Positions 28,004-37,829 of a DNA stretch of 64,000 nt are shown piece after piece. The position numbers and the translations under genes were made by a program. The DNA is from Hyphomicrobiales bacterium (GTDB taxonomy: Bacteria; Pseudomonadota; Alphaproteobacteria; Rhizobiales; Rhizobiaceae), in contig UCMS01000028.1 in assembly GCA_900473805.1 (NCBI GenBank), forward strand, positions 62,001 to 126,000, read 5' to 3'. Position 1 is the first letter of the stretch. The number at the start of each line of letters is the position of its first letter. The notes under the pieces were generated by a model that saw nothing but the letters and a program-made list of their open reading frames with translations, had not been told where the DNA came from and searched no databases.

Positions 28004-29329
28004 ATGACGCTGAGCGAGGCCCTGGCATCGTTTGCGGTAAAGTCCTACGGGTGGTTGGGGGCGGCCGTTTATCCGCTGACCGCGCCTTTGCTCGCCTATC
28101 GCGCGGCCAAGGGCAAGGAAGACCGCAGCCGCCGTGGCGAACGTCTCGGCCATGCGAGCCTGGAACGCCCCTTCGGTCCGCTTGTCTGGATCCACGCCGC
28201 AAGTGTCGGCGAAACCACCGCCGTCATTCCGCTGATGCGGGAACTGCGTCGCCGCGACATCCATGTCTTGCTGACCACCGGCACGGTCACCTCCGCCGCT
28301 GTCGCCGAGAGCCGGGTGGGCGACATCGTCATCCATCAATATGTGCCGCTCGACTTCCGCCCCGCCGTCCGGCGTTTCCTGGACTACTGGCAGCCGGATG
28401 CTGTGATTGGCGTCGAATCGGAAATCTGGCCCACCACGCTCTCGGAATTGCACCGGCGCCATATTCCGCAGATCCTGGTTAACGCACGCATGTCCGATCG
28501 CTCCTTCGATCGCTGGCAGCGCTACAAGTCGGTCGCCGAAGCCCTGTTCGGCAAACTCGCGCTGGTGATTGCCCAGTCGGACGTCGATGCCGAACGTTTC
28601 AGGGATCTTGGCGCCTGGCCGGTGATTGTGTCCGGTAACATCAAGGTCGACAGCGATGCGCCTCCCGGCGACGAGACCGTCGTGGATCAGTACCGGCGCC
28701 AGATCGCAGGCCGAAAGACCTGGGCCGCCATCTCCACCTTCGAGGGCGAGGAGAAGATCGCCGCCATGGTGCAGAGGGCGCTGAAGGCCCATACCGGCCT
28801 CCTGACCGTGCTCGTGCCACGTCATCCAGAGCGCAGCGACGAGATCGAGGCGATGCTGGTCGAGAAGGGTCTCACGGTTGCCCGGCGCACGCGCGGCGAC
28901 GCCATCACGGCGGAGACCGACGTTTTTCTCGGGGATACCATCGGCGAAATGGGCCTCTATCTCCGTCTGACCGAGATTGCCTTCGTCGGCCGTTCTCTCT
29001 CGGGTGACGGCGGCCAGAACCCGCTGGAACCGGCCTTGCTCGGCTGTGCCATCCTGTCCGGTCCGCATGTCAGCAATTTCCGGGAGAGCTATCAGCGCCT
29101 CGTTCGCAAGGGCTCGGCCCGCATTGTGCGCGATGCCGAAATGCTGGCAAAGGCCGTGCATTTCTTGCTCAACAACGACGTGGCACGGCTGAAGATGATC
29201 GATGCCGGTCACGAAAGCGTCCAGGAAATGCGGGGCGCACTGACGGCGACTTTGAAGGGGCTCGAGCCCTATATTAGCCCGCTTTCGGTCAAGGCAAAGC
29301 TGGAGCCGCGCGGCGCGAGCCAGAGCTGA
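28004..29329 (+). CDS. waaA: 3-deoxy-D-manno-octulosonic acid (Kdo) transferase
   Basis: Adds Kdo residues from CMP-Kdo to the lipid A precursor at the inner face of the cytoplasmic membrane. The 441-residue protein has an N-terminal membrane anchor, the family motif WIHAASVGETTAVIPLM near residue 61, and the GT-B C-terminal nucleotide-binding part with SLSGDGGQNPLEPALLGC near residue 330. It lies in a conserved lipid A group with lpxK. Confidence 0.95.
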   Translation: MTLSEALASFAVKSYGWLGAAVYPLTAPLLAYRAAKGKEDRSRRGERLGHASLERPFGPLVWIHAASVGETTAVIPLMRELRRRDIHVLLTTGTVTSAAVAESRVGDIVIHQYVPLDFRPAVRRFLDYWQPDAVIGVESEIWPTTLSELHRRHIPQILVNARMSDRSFDRWQRYKSVAEALFGKLALVIAQSDVDAERFRDLGAWPVIVSGNIKVDSDAPPGDETVVDQYRRQIAGRKTWAAISTFEGEEKIAAMVQRALKAHTGLLTVLVPRHPERSDEIEAMLVEKGLTVARRTRGDAITAETDVFLGDTIGEMGLYLRLTEIAFVGRSLSGDGGQNPLEPALLGCAILSGPHVSNFRESYQRLVRKGSARIVRDAEMLAKAVHFLLNNDVARLKMIDAGHESVQEMRGALTATLKGLEPYISPLSVKAKLEPRGASQS

Positions 29330-29349
29330 AAATAGCCTCGGGGGACACG

Positions 29350-30057
29350 ATGAACGACAAAGCCAAGATCGCCGGCATCCTGTTCGACAAGGACGGCACG
29401 CTTCTCGATTTCGATGCGAGCTGGGGGCCGGTAAACCGCAAGGTCGCTCTCATCGCGGCTGGGGGCGATCAGGGTCTTGCCGACCGCCTGCTTGAGGCCT
29501 GCGGCATGGATCCGGTCACCGGTGCCATCGTACCGGACAGTCTGTTTGCCTCCGGCAATACCCGCGAGATCGCCGAGGGTATGATCGCAGCCGGCGCCGT
29601 CGTGCCGCTTGAAGCCCTCGTGCCTGGCATTGATGATTGTTTCGCCGAGGCAGCGCTCCTCTCCGTTCCGATCACCGAGCTTGAGCCGCTCTTTGCCCGC
29701 CTGCACGGGCGGGGCCTGAGGCTGGGCATCGCGTCGAGCGACAATGAGCGATCGATCCGCATCGCCGCCGAACGGTTCGGCATCCTGCCCTATCTCGATT
29801 TCATCGCGGGATACGACAGCGGTCATGGCAGCAAGCCCCATGCGGGTATGGTGCTCGGCTTTTGTGCCGCAACTGGCCTTGCCCCGGTCCAGGTCGCCGT
29901 CGTCGGAGACAACAATCATGACCTGCACATGGGCATCAATGCCGGGGCCGGTCTGAAGGTGGGTGTCCTCTCTGGCACTGGCTCGCGCGAGACGCTGACT
30001 GCGCATGCCGATGCCGTGCTCGCCGACATCACGGCACTTGAGGCCGTGCTCGGCTGA
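29350..30057 (+). CDS. HAD family hydrolase, phosphoglycolate phosphatase-like
   Basis: A 235-residue HAD phosphatase. The nucleophile motif is [13 protein letters not shown] near residue 13, motif II is [10 protein letters not shown] near residue 127, and the C-terminal acidic motif is [13 protein letters not shown] near residue 183. It resembles Gph-type enzymes. It sits between waaA and lpxK with short gaps, so it is probably in that operon; a role in Kdo or lipid A sugar phosphate metabolism is possible but the motifs do not show it. Confidence 0.85.
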   Translation: MNDKAKIAGILFDKDGTLLDFDASWGPVNRKVALIAAGGDQGLADRLLEACGMDPVTGAIVPDSLFASGNTREIAEGMIAAGAVVPLEALVPGIDDCFAEAALLSVPITELEPLFARLHGRGLRLGIASSDNERSIRIAAERFGILPYLDFIAGYDSGHGSKPHAGMVLGFCAATGLAPVQVAVVGDNNHDLHMGINAGAGLKVGVLSGTGSRETLTAHADAVLADITALEAVLG

Positions 30058-30167
30058 TACGCAGACACCCTTTTGGATTGCAGGCGCTTGACCATTTCCT
30101 GCCGCAATGGTTCTTGTTGCGCGCAAGAGGGCGTGGATGGATGCCCGCTGCCAAGGCAGGGATGAGG

Positions 30168-31208
30168 ATGGTTTCGGAAGCACCGCCCTTCTGGTGGACG
30201 TCGATCGGATGGCAGGCGCGAAGCCTTGCTCCCGTCTCCTTCGTCTATGGCCGGATCGCGGCCGCTCTGATGCGCCACCGCCGCCGGCACGCGCTGCCTG
30301 TGCCAGTCATCTGTGTCGGCAATTTCACCGTGGGCGGTGCCGGCAAGACCCCAACGGCCATCGCGATTGCCAGAGCGGCCAAAGCCAAGGGTCTCAAACC
30401 CGGTTTCCTCAGCCGCGGCTATGGCGGCTCGCTCGATGTCACGACCGTCGTCGATCCGCATCACCATCGCTCGACCGCTGTTGGCGATGAACCCCTGCTG
30501 CTCGCTCGTGAAGCGTTGACCGTCATTTCCCGTCGCCGCGTTGCTGGCGCCGACCGGCTGGTTGCCGAAGGCGTGGACCTCGTCATCATGGATGACGGGT
30601 TCCAGAGTGCCCGTCTGAAGGTCGATTATGCACTGATCGTCATCGACAGCATGCGTGGCATCGGCAACGGTCGCACCGTTCCGTCAGGCCCGGTGCGCGC
30701 ACCGATCGGCGTACAGATGAGCCATCTCGACGCCATCCTGAAGGTCGGCAAGGGAGACGCCGCCGACAAGCTGGTCCGCCAGGCGGCCCGCAGCGGCAAG
30801 CCCGTTATGGTCGCTGAGGTTTTGCCGGCGCAAGAGCACGCCTTGAAGGGGAAGTCTGTACTGGCCTATGCAGGCATTGCCGATCCGGCGAAGTTCTATC
30901 GCACCCTGGAAGGAATGGGTGCCGTCATTGTCGACCGCCAAGGGTTTCCCGACCACCATCATCTGGCCGACGACGAAATATCCGACCTGCTCGAGCGTGC
31001 TACCAGACAGGACCTGCAACTCGTCACGACCGCCAAGGATCACGTCCGCCTCGCCGGTGGCCATGGCCGGAGTGCCGAGCTGTCGCAGCTTTCGCATGTG
31101 GTGGATGTCGACATGGTCTTCGACGACCCGAAGGCGCCCGACCGGATTATCGAGGCGGCCATTGCCAATTGCCGCCGTCGCAGGCTTGTGGCGTCTATAG
31201 AAGCCTAG
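30168..31208 (+). CDS. lpxK: Tetraacyldisaccharide 4'-kinase
   Basis: Phosphorylates the 4' position of the lipid A disaccharide at the inner membrane. The 346-residue protein has the P-loop in [17 protein letters not shown] near residue 55, the FLSRGYGG motif, and MDDGFQ near residue 143. The start at 30168 ([10 protein letters not shown]) is chosen because the sequence becomes family-like there; an ATG two codons upstream is an alternative. It ends four bases into the convergent DUF2093 gene. Confidence 0.94.
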   Translation: MVSEAPPFWWTSIGWQARSLAPVSFVYGRIAAALMRHRRRHALPVPVICVGNFTVGGAGKTPTAIAIARAAKAKGLKPGFLSRGYGGSLDVTTVVDPHHHRSTAVGDEPLLLAREALTVISRRRVAGADRLVAEGVDLVIMDDGFQSARLKVDYALIVIDSMRGIGNGRTVPSGPVRAPIGVQMSHLDAILKVGKGDAADKLVRQAARSGKPVMVAEVLPAQEHALKGKSVLAYAGIADPAKFYRTLEGMGAVIVDRQGFPDHHHLADDEISDLLERATRQDLQLVTTAKDHVRLAGGHGRSAELSQLSHVVDVDMVFDDPKAPDRIIEAAIANCRRRRLVASIEA

Positions 31209-31435
31209 CGGTTTTGAGTGGGCAGGGCGCCTGCACGCTTTTCGGCTTCAAGCGATGCCGCAGCGTCGGCATAGGCCTCCTGGCGGGCGACGCTCCAATA
31301 GCGCAACTCGTCGATTAGTACGGGCCTGCCGCTGATGGCGCAGGTCACGAAGGTGCCGGGTGTCAGGATCTGGAAATCGGCATCGAGATAGCGGAGCTTG
31401 GCCTCGCGGTTGCCGCTGCCTTCAAAACGGTTCAT
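31205..31435 (-). CDS. DUF2093 domain protein
   Basis: A 76-residue protein ([18 protein letters not shown] start) matching the alphaproteobacterial DUF2093 family, which has [22 protein letters not shown] as its core; function unknown. Its stop overlaps the convergent lpxK stop. The start at 31435 gives a family-length protein; the frame upstream is not conserved-looking. Confidence 0.82.
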   Translation of the reverse strand: MNRFEGSGNREAKLRYLDADFQILTPGTFVTCAISGRPVLIDELRYWSVARQEAYADAAASLEAEKRAGALPTQNR

Positions 31436-31520
31436 CACTCTTCTCCTGCGCCGCGTGTCACGAAACTGCAATACAGCGGCCTCCCCCTCATTTAAAGGGC
31501 ATTTTCGTTTCGCCCGGAAC

Positions 31521-33377
31521 TCAACTGCGGCCGAACAGGCGCTCTATATCCGAAAGCTTGAGCTCGACATAGGTCGGTCGCCCGTGATTGCACTGGCCCG
31601 AGCCCGGTGTCTGCTCCATTTGCCGCAGCAGGGCATTCATCTCCTCGACCCTGAGCTGTCGTCCGGATCGCACCGAGCCGTGGCATGCCATGGTCGCTGC
31701 GACATGCTCCAGCTTGGCATTCAACCGGTCGGCCGTGTCCCATTCCGCGATCTCGTCGGCAAGGTCACGCACCAGGCCGGCCGTATCCATTTCCCCCAGC
31801 ATTGCGGGGGTCTCCCGGACGGCAATGGCGCCAGGGCCGAAACGCTCGATGGCAAGACCCAGCTGCTCCAGCCCCTCGGCATGGGTCATCAGCCGGTCGC
31901 AATCCTCTTCCGGCAGATCGACGATTTCGGGGATCAGCAGCCCCTGCGAGGGAAGCCGGCGACCGGTCAGGGCCTTTCGCATCTGTTCGAAGACAAGCCG
32001 TTCATGGGCGGCATGCTGGTCGACGATCACGAGCCCGTCCGATGTCTGCGCCACGATGTAATTGGCATGCACCTGTGCGCGGGCGGCGCCGAGCGGATAG
32101 CTGGCGATCGTCTCGACCTGGGCGGGTGAGGGAGCCTGGACCGGCTCGCTGCGCGCGGTCGGAACGGAGAGGCTGTCGAAAGCAACCTGGGCCGCCTCGG
32201 AGAAACCGCTGCGGGCCGGTGCAAAAGCCGATGCAGATGCCGCCGAACCGAAACCGCCGCCGAAACTCGAAGGGGCAATCTGCAAAGGCCTGCTTGGCGA
32301 TGCCGCCGCCGACCAGCCCTGCGACGCTTGCGGCGAAAATCCGGGACGAAACGCCCGCAGCATGCCGCCGGCCCCCGTCGTCGATGCCCGATCACCCTCC
32401 CGCTGCAGGGACTGGCGGATGGCGCCCACGATCAGTCCGCGCACCAGGCCGGGATCGCGGAAGCGCACGTCCGATTTAGCCGGATGCACATTGACGTCGA
32501 CCAGTGCCGGATCAAGTGTCAGCGAAAGAACGGCGACCGGATATCGCCCCTGCGGGATGGTTTCCGCATAGGCGCCGCGGATGGCCGAGAGGATCTGCTT
32601 GTCCTGCACCGGGCGCCCGTTGACGAAGGCGTATTGGTGGGCGGAATTGCCTCTGTTGAAGGTCGGCACGCCGGCAAAGCCGGTGAGCTGCACATCCTCG
32701 CGCGCGGCATCGAGTTCGATCGCATTGTCGCGAAAATCCGCACCCAGCACTTGCGCGATGCGCGCCAGATGGTCGTCCCCGGTGGCCGGGAACTCGAGGA
32801 GCGACCGGTCCGTGCCCGAAAGCACAAAGCGGATGGCCGGAAAGGCGATCGCCATGCGCTTGACGATCTCGGTAATGGCACCGGCCTCTGCCTTTTCCGT
32901 TTTCATGAATTTCAGACGCGCGGGTGTGGCGAAGAACAGGTCGCGCACCTCCACGGTCGTGCCTGGATTGGCAGCGGCAGGGCGCACTTCGCCGACTTTG
33001 CCGCCGGTGACCGATATCTCCGCGCCGCTGCCGGCGCCATGCGGCCGACTGGTGATCGTCAGTTTGGCCACGGAGCCTATCGAAGGAAGCGCCTCGCCTC
33101 GGAAGCCGAGCGAGCGGATGTCGAACAGCGTGTCGCTGAGCTTCGACGTGCAATGCCGGCGAATGGCGAGCGCAAGGTCGTCCGGTCCCATGCCGCAGCC
33201 GTTGTCGATGACGCGCAGCAGCGTCTTGCCGCCGCCGGCGGTCGCCACCTCGATCCGGGTGGCACCCGCGTCGATCGCATTTTCGATCAGTTCCTTGGCA
33301 GCGCTGGCGGGACGTTCGATGACCTCGCCGGCGGCAATCTGGTTGATCAAGGTTTCGGAGAGCTGCTTGATGATCAT
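31521..33377 (-). CDS. mutL: DNA mismatch repair protein MutL
   Basis: Coordinates mismatch repair between MutS and downstream factors. The 618-residue protein begins [18 protein letters not shown] and has the GHKL ATPase motifs [16 protein letters not shown] and DNGCGM within the first 65 residues and [10 protein letters not shown] near residue 93. A serine/alanine/proline-rich linker (about residues 330-430) leads to the C-terminal dimerisation domain, with [13 protein letters not shown] near residue 460. The linker is disordered as in other MutL proteins. No endonuclease motif DQHAxxExxxxE-linked metal site can be confirmed by eye beyond this match. Confidence 0.96.
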   Translation of the reverse strand: MIIKQLSETLINQIAAGEVIERPASAAKELIENAIDAGATRIEVATAGGGKTLLRVIDNGCGMGPDDLALAIRRHCTSKLSDTLFDIRSLGFRGEALPSIGSVAKLTITSRPHGAGSGAEISVTGGKVGEVRPAAANPGTTVEVRDLFFATPARLKFMKTEKAEAGAITEIVKRMAIAFPAIRFVLSGTDRSLLEFPATGDDHLARIAQVLGADFRDNAIELDAAREDVQLTGFAGVPTFNRGNSAHQYAFVNGRPVQDKQILSAIRGAYAETIPQGRYPVAVLSLTLDPALVDVNVHPAKSDVRFRDPGLVRGLIVGAIRQSLQREGDRASTTGAGGMLRAFRPGFSPQASQGWSAAASPSRPLQIAPSSFGGGFGSAASASAFAPARSGFSEAAQVAFDSLSVPTARSEPVQAPSPAQVETIASYPLGAARAQVHANYIVAQTSDGLVIVDQHAAHERLVFEQMRKALTGRRLPSQGLLIPEIVDLPEEDCDRLMTHAEGLEQLGLAIERFGPGAIAVRETPAMLGEMDTAGLVRDLADEIAEWDTADRLNAKLEHVAATMACHGSVRSGRQLRVEEMNALLRQMEQTPGSGQCNHGRPTYVELKLSDIERLFGRS

Positions 33378-33652
33378 GCCGCCATTTTCCCGGATTCGCG
33401 GTCGGCGGGAAAGGCCAAATCGCCCTCTGCTGTGACTGCCCCCATCATTAAGCCGGTTTTAACGGAATGATTCTAGTTTGACCAATGATCTGCGATGTTA
33501 GAGCAGGTCTGCGGGCTAGAGGAAGAAGGACACAGCCGGTATGTCCTTTGCAGGATTCCTCGCCCATCGAACACGACCGGCATGTTCATCGCCTATCTTC
33601 AGCAGGAATTCAGGCTTGTCGCATCCGCGGCAATGGTCTCAGAGGCAGCAGT

Positions 33653-35359
33653 GTGAGCGAGTATCCACCGGCCCCCGGCGACAGAAAGGGACACCAGGGT
33701 CCGGATGCGCCATCGCCCGAGGCCTCGCTCGATCTTGCGCTGATGGATGCGGTGTCCGATGCCTTTCAGGCCGCCTTTCTGATCTATGACCGCAACGATG
33801 CGCTGATCTTTGCCAGCCGCTCTGTCTCAACCTTTCTGCCCCTGCCACCCCAACATTTCCAACGCGGAAATCGCCTGCGCCACTTGCTCGGCGCAGCCTA
33901 TGATCTGGGTCTGCGTGCCGGCGAATCCGAGATGGCGGCTCTCAGCCGTGAGGAATGGCTGACCCGCCAGATTGCCGCCCACTGGAAGGAGCGCCACGAG
34001 ATCCAGGCGACAGAAGACGGCAAACGTTGGATACGCTATTCCAAGCGCCGTCTTCCGTCCGGCTACGGCTTCTGCATCATGACGGATATCAGCGAACAGA
34101 AGCGCCGCGAAGAGCAGTGGCGTGCCGATGTCGAGCGGGTGCAACTGACCGAGGAAATTCTCGACAATCTCGCGCACCCGGTTTTCGTCCAGGACCGGAA
34201 CCTGCAACTCGTGGCTGTCAACAAGGTCTTCTGTTCGGCGCTGTCGATCGGCGCCGACAATGCGCTGGGCGCCGATCTCGGTCGCATCTTCGATGCCGAA
34301 CTCGCCGCAAATCTTCAGGCGGTCTCGCGTGACGTCATGGAGAGCGGGCTGACCGCCTCCATCACCCAGTCCATGCGGCTTTACGGCGATCCGCCGCGGC
34401 CGATCCTCGTGCATGTCCAGCGCGTCGGCAAACCGGGCCGCTACTTCGTGGTCGCAAGCCTCGGGGAGGTTGGGGCAACCGGGGTTATCCCGGTCGCCGC
34501 CACGCCCGCGCCCGAACAGTCCTCGTCTGCTTCCCCCGCACGGCTCGTTCGCGCCGACCGCAGCCTGGCCGGGCGAAAGGCGCTCATCGTCTCCGACGAT
34601 CGACGCTTCGAGGCGAGCGCTCTCGACATTCTCGAACTCCTCGGCCTGGACAGCTGCTGTGTGCGCGGCGAAGAGGAGCTCGACGCCTTTCTTTCGGCTG
34701 CCCGGTCGGTTGGCGTGGCCATCGATCTTGCCATCGTCGATGTCAATGCCGACCCGCGATGCCTGGAGATCCTTCAGTCGGCGGAAGTCGATTATGCCAG
34801 CCTGGCCGAGACCGACGTTGCCGCCGAACTCGCTTTCATCGTCCTGGAACGTCTGGCAGCGCTGAGGGCCAGGCCGGAGCCGGTCGACGACTGGGAGATC
34901 AGCACCGAAAAGGACTCGGGGTTCCCGGAGGTCCTAGAACAGCCCGCCATCACCACGCCGGCAAAATCCTCTCTGGTACTGGTGGCCGAGGACAACGAGA
35001 TCAACCAGATCGTCTTCTCGCAGATCCTCGAAGGGCTAGGTTATGCCTACCATGTTTGCGACGACGGAGAGGAGGTCGTGCGACTGTGGGCCGAACTCAA
35101 CCCGGCGGTGATCCTGATGGACGTGACGCTGCCTGGTATCAACGGATTCGAGGCGGCACGCCGTATCCGCGACGTGGCCGGCGATGGTCCGGAGGCAACC
35201 CCGATCATCGGTGTGCTTGCCCAGGCCTTCGACCGTGACCGGGAAGCCTGCTACGCGTCCGGCATGAACGATGTGATCCTGAAGCCGCTGAGCCCTGACG
35301 TCGTGGAGCAGGCTCTCATTCGCCTCGTACCCCAGATGGCACGCGCGACGAACGGCTGA
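33653..35359 (+). CDS. PAS-PAS-receiver protein without kinase domain
   Basis: A 568-residue protein, start GTG at 33653 with AGAGG about eight bases upstream. In order: a PAS_7-like domain (about residues 30-135, ending GYGFCIMTDISEQK), a second PAS domain (about 148-255), a degenerate receiver-like region (about 300-400, starting RKALIVSDD) and a canonical receiver domain (about 440-555) with EDNEINQ and the phospho-acceptor in VILMDVTLPG. There is no histidine kinase core (no H-box or N/G boxes). Phosphate must therefore come from a separate kinase. It precedes a GGDEF/EAL gene. Confidence 0.82.
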   Translation: MSEYPPAPGDRKGHQGPDAPSPEASLDLALMDAVSDAFQAAFLIYDRNDALIFASRSVSTFLPLPPQHFQRGNRLRHLLGAAYDLGLRAGESEMAALSREEWLTRQIAAHWKERHEIQATEDGKRWIRYSKRRLPSGYGFCIMTDISEQKRREEQWRADVERVQLTEEILDNLAHPVFVQDRNLQLVAVNKVFCSALSIGADNALGADLGRIFDAELAANLQAVSRDVMESGLTASITQSMRLYGDPPRPILVHVQRVGKPGRYFVVASLGEVGATGVIPVAATPAPEQSSSASPARLVRADRSLAGRKALIVSDDRRFEASALDILELLGLDSCCVRGEEELDAFLSAARSVGVAIDLAIVDVNADPRCLEILQSAEVDYASLAETDVAAELAFIVLERLAALRARPEPVDDWEISTEKDSGFPEVLEQPAITTPAKSSLVLVAEDNEINQIVFSQILEGLGYAYHVCDDGEEVVRLWAELNPAVILMDVTLPGINGFEAARRIRDVAGDGPEATPIIGVLAQAFDRDREACYASGMNDVILKPLSPDVVEQALIRLVPQMARATNG

Positions 35360-35460
35360 CTGGCTCGCCGCGACTGCCTGCAAGTGTCCGTCGCTATTAT
35401 TATATTAATGCTTTAGATCCATTATCCCGGCTGTGGAAGGAACCGTAGCAGGAAGAATGA

Positions 35461-36822
35461 ATGGGTCCCGCTGGCACTGCCATTGAGCAGCACAACCAGA
35501 AAGAACTGCAGCGCATGGCCTACACCGATCATCTGACCGGATTGGGCAACCGCAACCGCCTTGCAGACAAGATCCGCCAGCTGGCCGCCGATCGCGCCGC
35601 CGATCCTGCTCCCTTCACCGTCGGCATCGTCAATCTCGACGGCTTCAAGCCCATCAATGACCTTTTCGGCCAGGCGTCCGGTGACGAGATTCTCTGCCAG
35701 GTCGCCCACCGCCTGAGGGCCTGCGTTCCCGATGGCGCGACGGTCACCCGTCACGACGGCGACGAATTCGCCATCGTCCTGCCGCTGGTCTTCGAGCGCA
35801 CCGGTGCCGAACGTGCCGGCCAACTGATCAAGGACGTGCTCTCCGCCCCCTACGATCTCGGCGATCGCAACGTCCGCCTTTCCGCCTCGCTCGGCTTTGC
35901 CGTCTATCCCTTCGCCGGCGAGGAGTTCGAAGAACTCATGAAGAGCGCCGAGACCGCGCTTTATCGCTCCAAGCGTCGCGGCCGTGGCCAGGTCACTGTG
36001 TATTCCCGCGAGATCGCCCAGGAAATGAAGCGCGCGACGCAGCTCGAACAGGCGCTGCGCAATGCCATCATCAACGACACCGTTGATGTGCATTTTCAGC
36101 CGATCGTTCGGCTTCGCGACAACCGCGTCGTCGGCTTCGAGGCACTCGCCCGCTGGATCGACCCAGATCTCGGTTTCGTCTCTCCCGCCGTCTTCGTGCC
36201 GCTCGCCGAAGAGCGCGGCTTCATCGATACCCTGTCGGAAACCCTGTTGCGCAAGGCGGCAGAGGCGACGCTGGCCTGGCCGCGCGATCTCTTCCTGTCA
36301 TTCAATCTGTCCTCGGTCCAACTGATGGACCTGCGCACCTCCCACAACACGTTGTCGATCCTCAACAGCGTCGGCTTCGACCCGCGTCGGCTGGAGATGG
36401 AGATCACCGAGACGGCGGTGATGACCTCGGCCGATACCGCTCGACGGATCATCAAGGACCTCAAGGACGCCGGCATCCGCATTTCGCTCGACGACTTCGG
36501 CACCGGCCAGTCGAGCCTCGGACGTTTGCGTGATTTCACCTTCGACAAGGTGAAGATCGACCGCGCCTTCGTTTCCGCCATCACCACGGACCGCACCTCC
36601 GAGCACATCATCAAGGCCATCATCACCATGTGCGAGGGCCTCGACCTCGAGGTGGTTGCCGAAGGGATCGAGACGGAAGCAGAAGCACAGAAGCTGCGGG
36701 AACTCGGCTGCGGCATGGGACAGGGCTATCATTTCGGCCGCCCTGCCGACGCGGCTGCCACGTTGCGCTACCTTGCCGAAAACCATCATGAATTCGCTCT
36801 GATCGATCGCGCCTCGGCCTGA
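35461..36822 (+). CDS. GGDEF/EAL protein, likely cyclic di-GMP phosphodiesterase
   Basis: A 453-residue protein with no signal domain before the catalytic parts. The GGDEF domain (about residues 20-180) has DGDEF in place of GGDEF, with FKPINDLFG before it, so cyclase activity is doubtful. The EAL domain (about 195-440) keeps all main motifs: GFEALARW, NLSSVQL, EITETAVM, DDFGTG, KIDR, EGIE. It should break down cyclic di-GMP. It lies 100 bases after the PAS-receiver gene, which may control it. Confidence 0.9.
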   Translation: MGPAGTAIEQHNQKELQRMAYTDHLTGLGNRNRLADKIRQLAADRAADPAPFTVGIVNLDGFKPINDLFGQASGDEILCQVAHRLRACVPDGATVTRHDGDEFAIVLPLVFERTGAERAGQLIKDVLSAPYDLGDRNVRLSASLGFAVYPFAGEEFEELMKSAETALYRSKRRGRGQVTVYSREIAQEMKRATQLEQALRNAIINDTVDVHFQPIVRLRDNRVVGFEALARWIDPDLGFVSPAVFVPLAEERGFIDTLSETLLRKAAEATLAWPRDLFLSFNLSSVQLMDLRTSHNTLSILNSVGFDPRRLEMEITETAVMTSADTARRIIKDLKDAGIRISLDDFGTGQSSLGRLRDFTFDKVKIDRAFVSAITTDRTSEHIIKAIITMCEGLDLEVVAEGIETEAEAQKLRELGCGMGQGYHFGRPADAAATLRYLAENHHEFALIDRASA

Positions 36823-36837
36823 CCGGGCGAAATTGGA

Positions 36838-37740
36838 TCAGGCCTGTTCGAGCAGCCAGTTGCGCACGCGTGTGGCCGCGCCGCTAAGTTCGCGCGAACG
36901 CGGCCAGACGACATGAAAGGCAAGCTCTGTGCGAAGTGCGTGGCCGCCGACTTCCACCAACTGACCCTGCGCCACCAATTGCCGCACGAGATGTGTCCAA
37001 CCCAGCGCAATCCCCTGGCCGGCCAGCACTGCCTGGATCACCAGGACGTAGTCGTTGATCGCCAGCCGCCGGCTGGCCGGCTTGTAGTCGATGCCGGCCG
37101 AGGCAAACCATTCGGGCCAGCTGCAGGCCTGGCGCACGGGTTCTTCCAGCCAGATCAACGGATGGCGGGTGAGGGCCGCCGGGGTCTCGGGCATGCCGTT
37201 TGCCTCGACGAAGGCGGGGCTTGCCACGGCCGTAATGACCTCGGGCGCCAGCAGTGCCGAGTGGTAATGCGGCCAGTCCTCAGCCTTGCCGCCGCGCACC
37301 CCGAGCGGAATGGCCTCTTCCTCAAGGTCAAGATCCCGGACGCTGGTCTGGATGCGCAAATCGATATCCGGCAGGTCCTCACGTAGGGCGGTAAGGCGTG
37401 GTAGCATCCACATCGAGGCAAAAGCGGTGGAGGCGGCAAGCGTGACATTCACCTCGCGGCCCTTGCTGCGAATATCCTCCGCCGCGCGGCCGATGCGCGA
37501 CAGCCCGGCCGAAACATCCGCGTGAAAGCGTTCGCCGACCTCCGTCAGCCGGGCGGCCCGATGCTGGCGTTCGAACAGCGCGACCCCGAGCTGCTGTTCC
37601 AGCCCGCGGATGGCATAGGAAACCGCAACCTGCGACATGCCGAGTTCGCTCGCGGCCCGGGTGAAATTCTCGTGCCGTCCAGCCGCCTCGAAGACGATGA
37701 GCGCATTGGCCGACGGGATCAGGTGGCGATAGGTTGTCAT
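36838..37740 (-). CDS. LysR-family transcriptional regulator, GcvA-like
   Basis: A 300-residue regulator. The N-terminal winged helix-turn-helix (about residues 10-70) contains FTRAASELGMSQVAVSYAIRGL and LFERQHRAARLTEVG, then the effector-binding domain. The pattern is closest to GcvA/AmpR-like LysR proteins. It is divergent from the MttB-family gene and is its probable regulator. A perfect palindrome overlaps its start codon. The ligand is unknown; the target genes suggest a methylated amine. Confidence 0.9.
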   Translation of the reverse strand: MTTYRHLIPSANALIVFEAAGRHENFTRAASELGMSQVAVSYAIRGLEQQLGVALFERQHRAARLTEVGERFHADVSAGLSRIGRAAEDIRSKGREVNVTLAASTAFASMWMLPRLTALREDLPDIDLRIQTSVRDLDLEEEAIPLGVRGGKAEDWPHYHSALLAPEVITAVASPAFVEANGMPETPAALTRHPLIWLEEPVRQACSWPEWFASAGIDYKPASRRLAINDYVLVIQAVLAGQGIALGWTHLVRQLVAQGQLVEVGGHALRTELAFHVVWPRSRELSGAATRVRNWLLEQA

Positions 37741-37753
37741 AAGCTCAGCTTAT
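37739..37753. promoter_or_regulatory. LysR-type operator (T-N11-A palindrome)
   Basis: ATAAGCT, one base, AGCTTAT: a perfect seven-base dyad containing the T-N11-A core of LysR sites. It overlaps the regulator's start codon and lies about 75 bases before the divergent methyltransferase start. Confidence 0.55.
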
Positions 37754-37829
37754 TGCATCGCGAGGAATTTTCCAGCGTCACAGGTAATTAGTGCTGCTTT
37801 ACCCTGCGACAAAAGCGAGGGCAGGGCAC

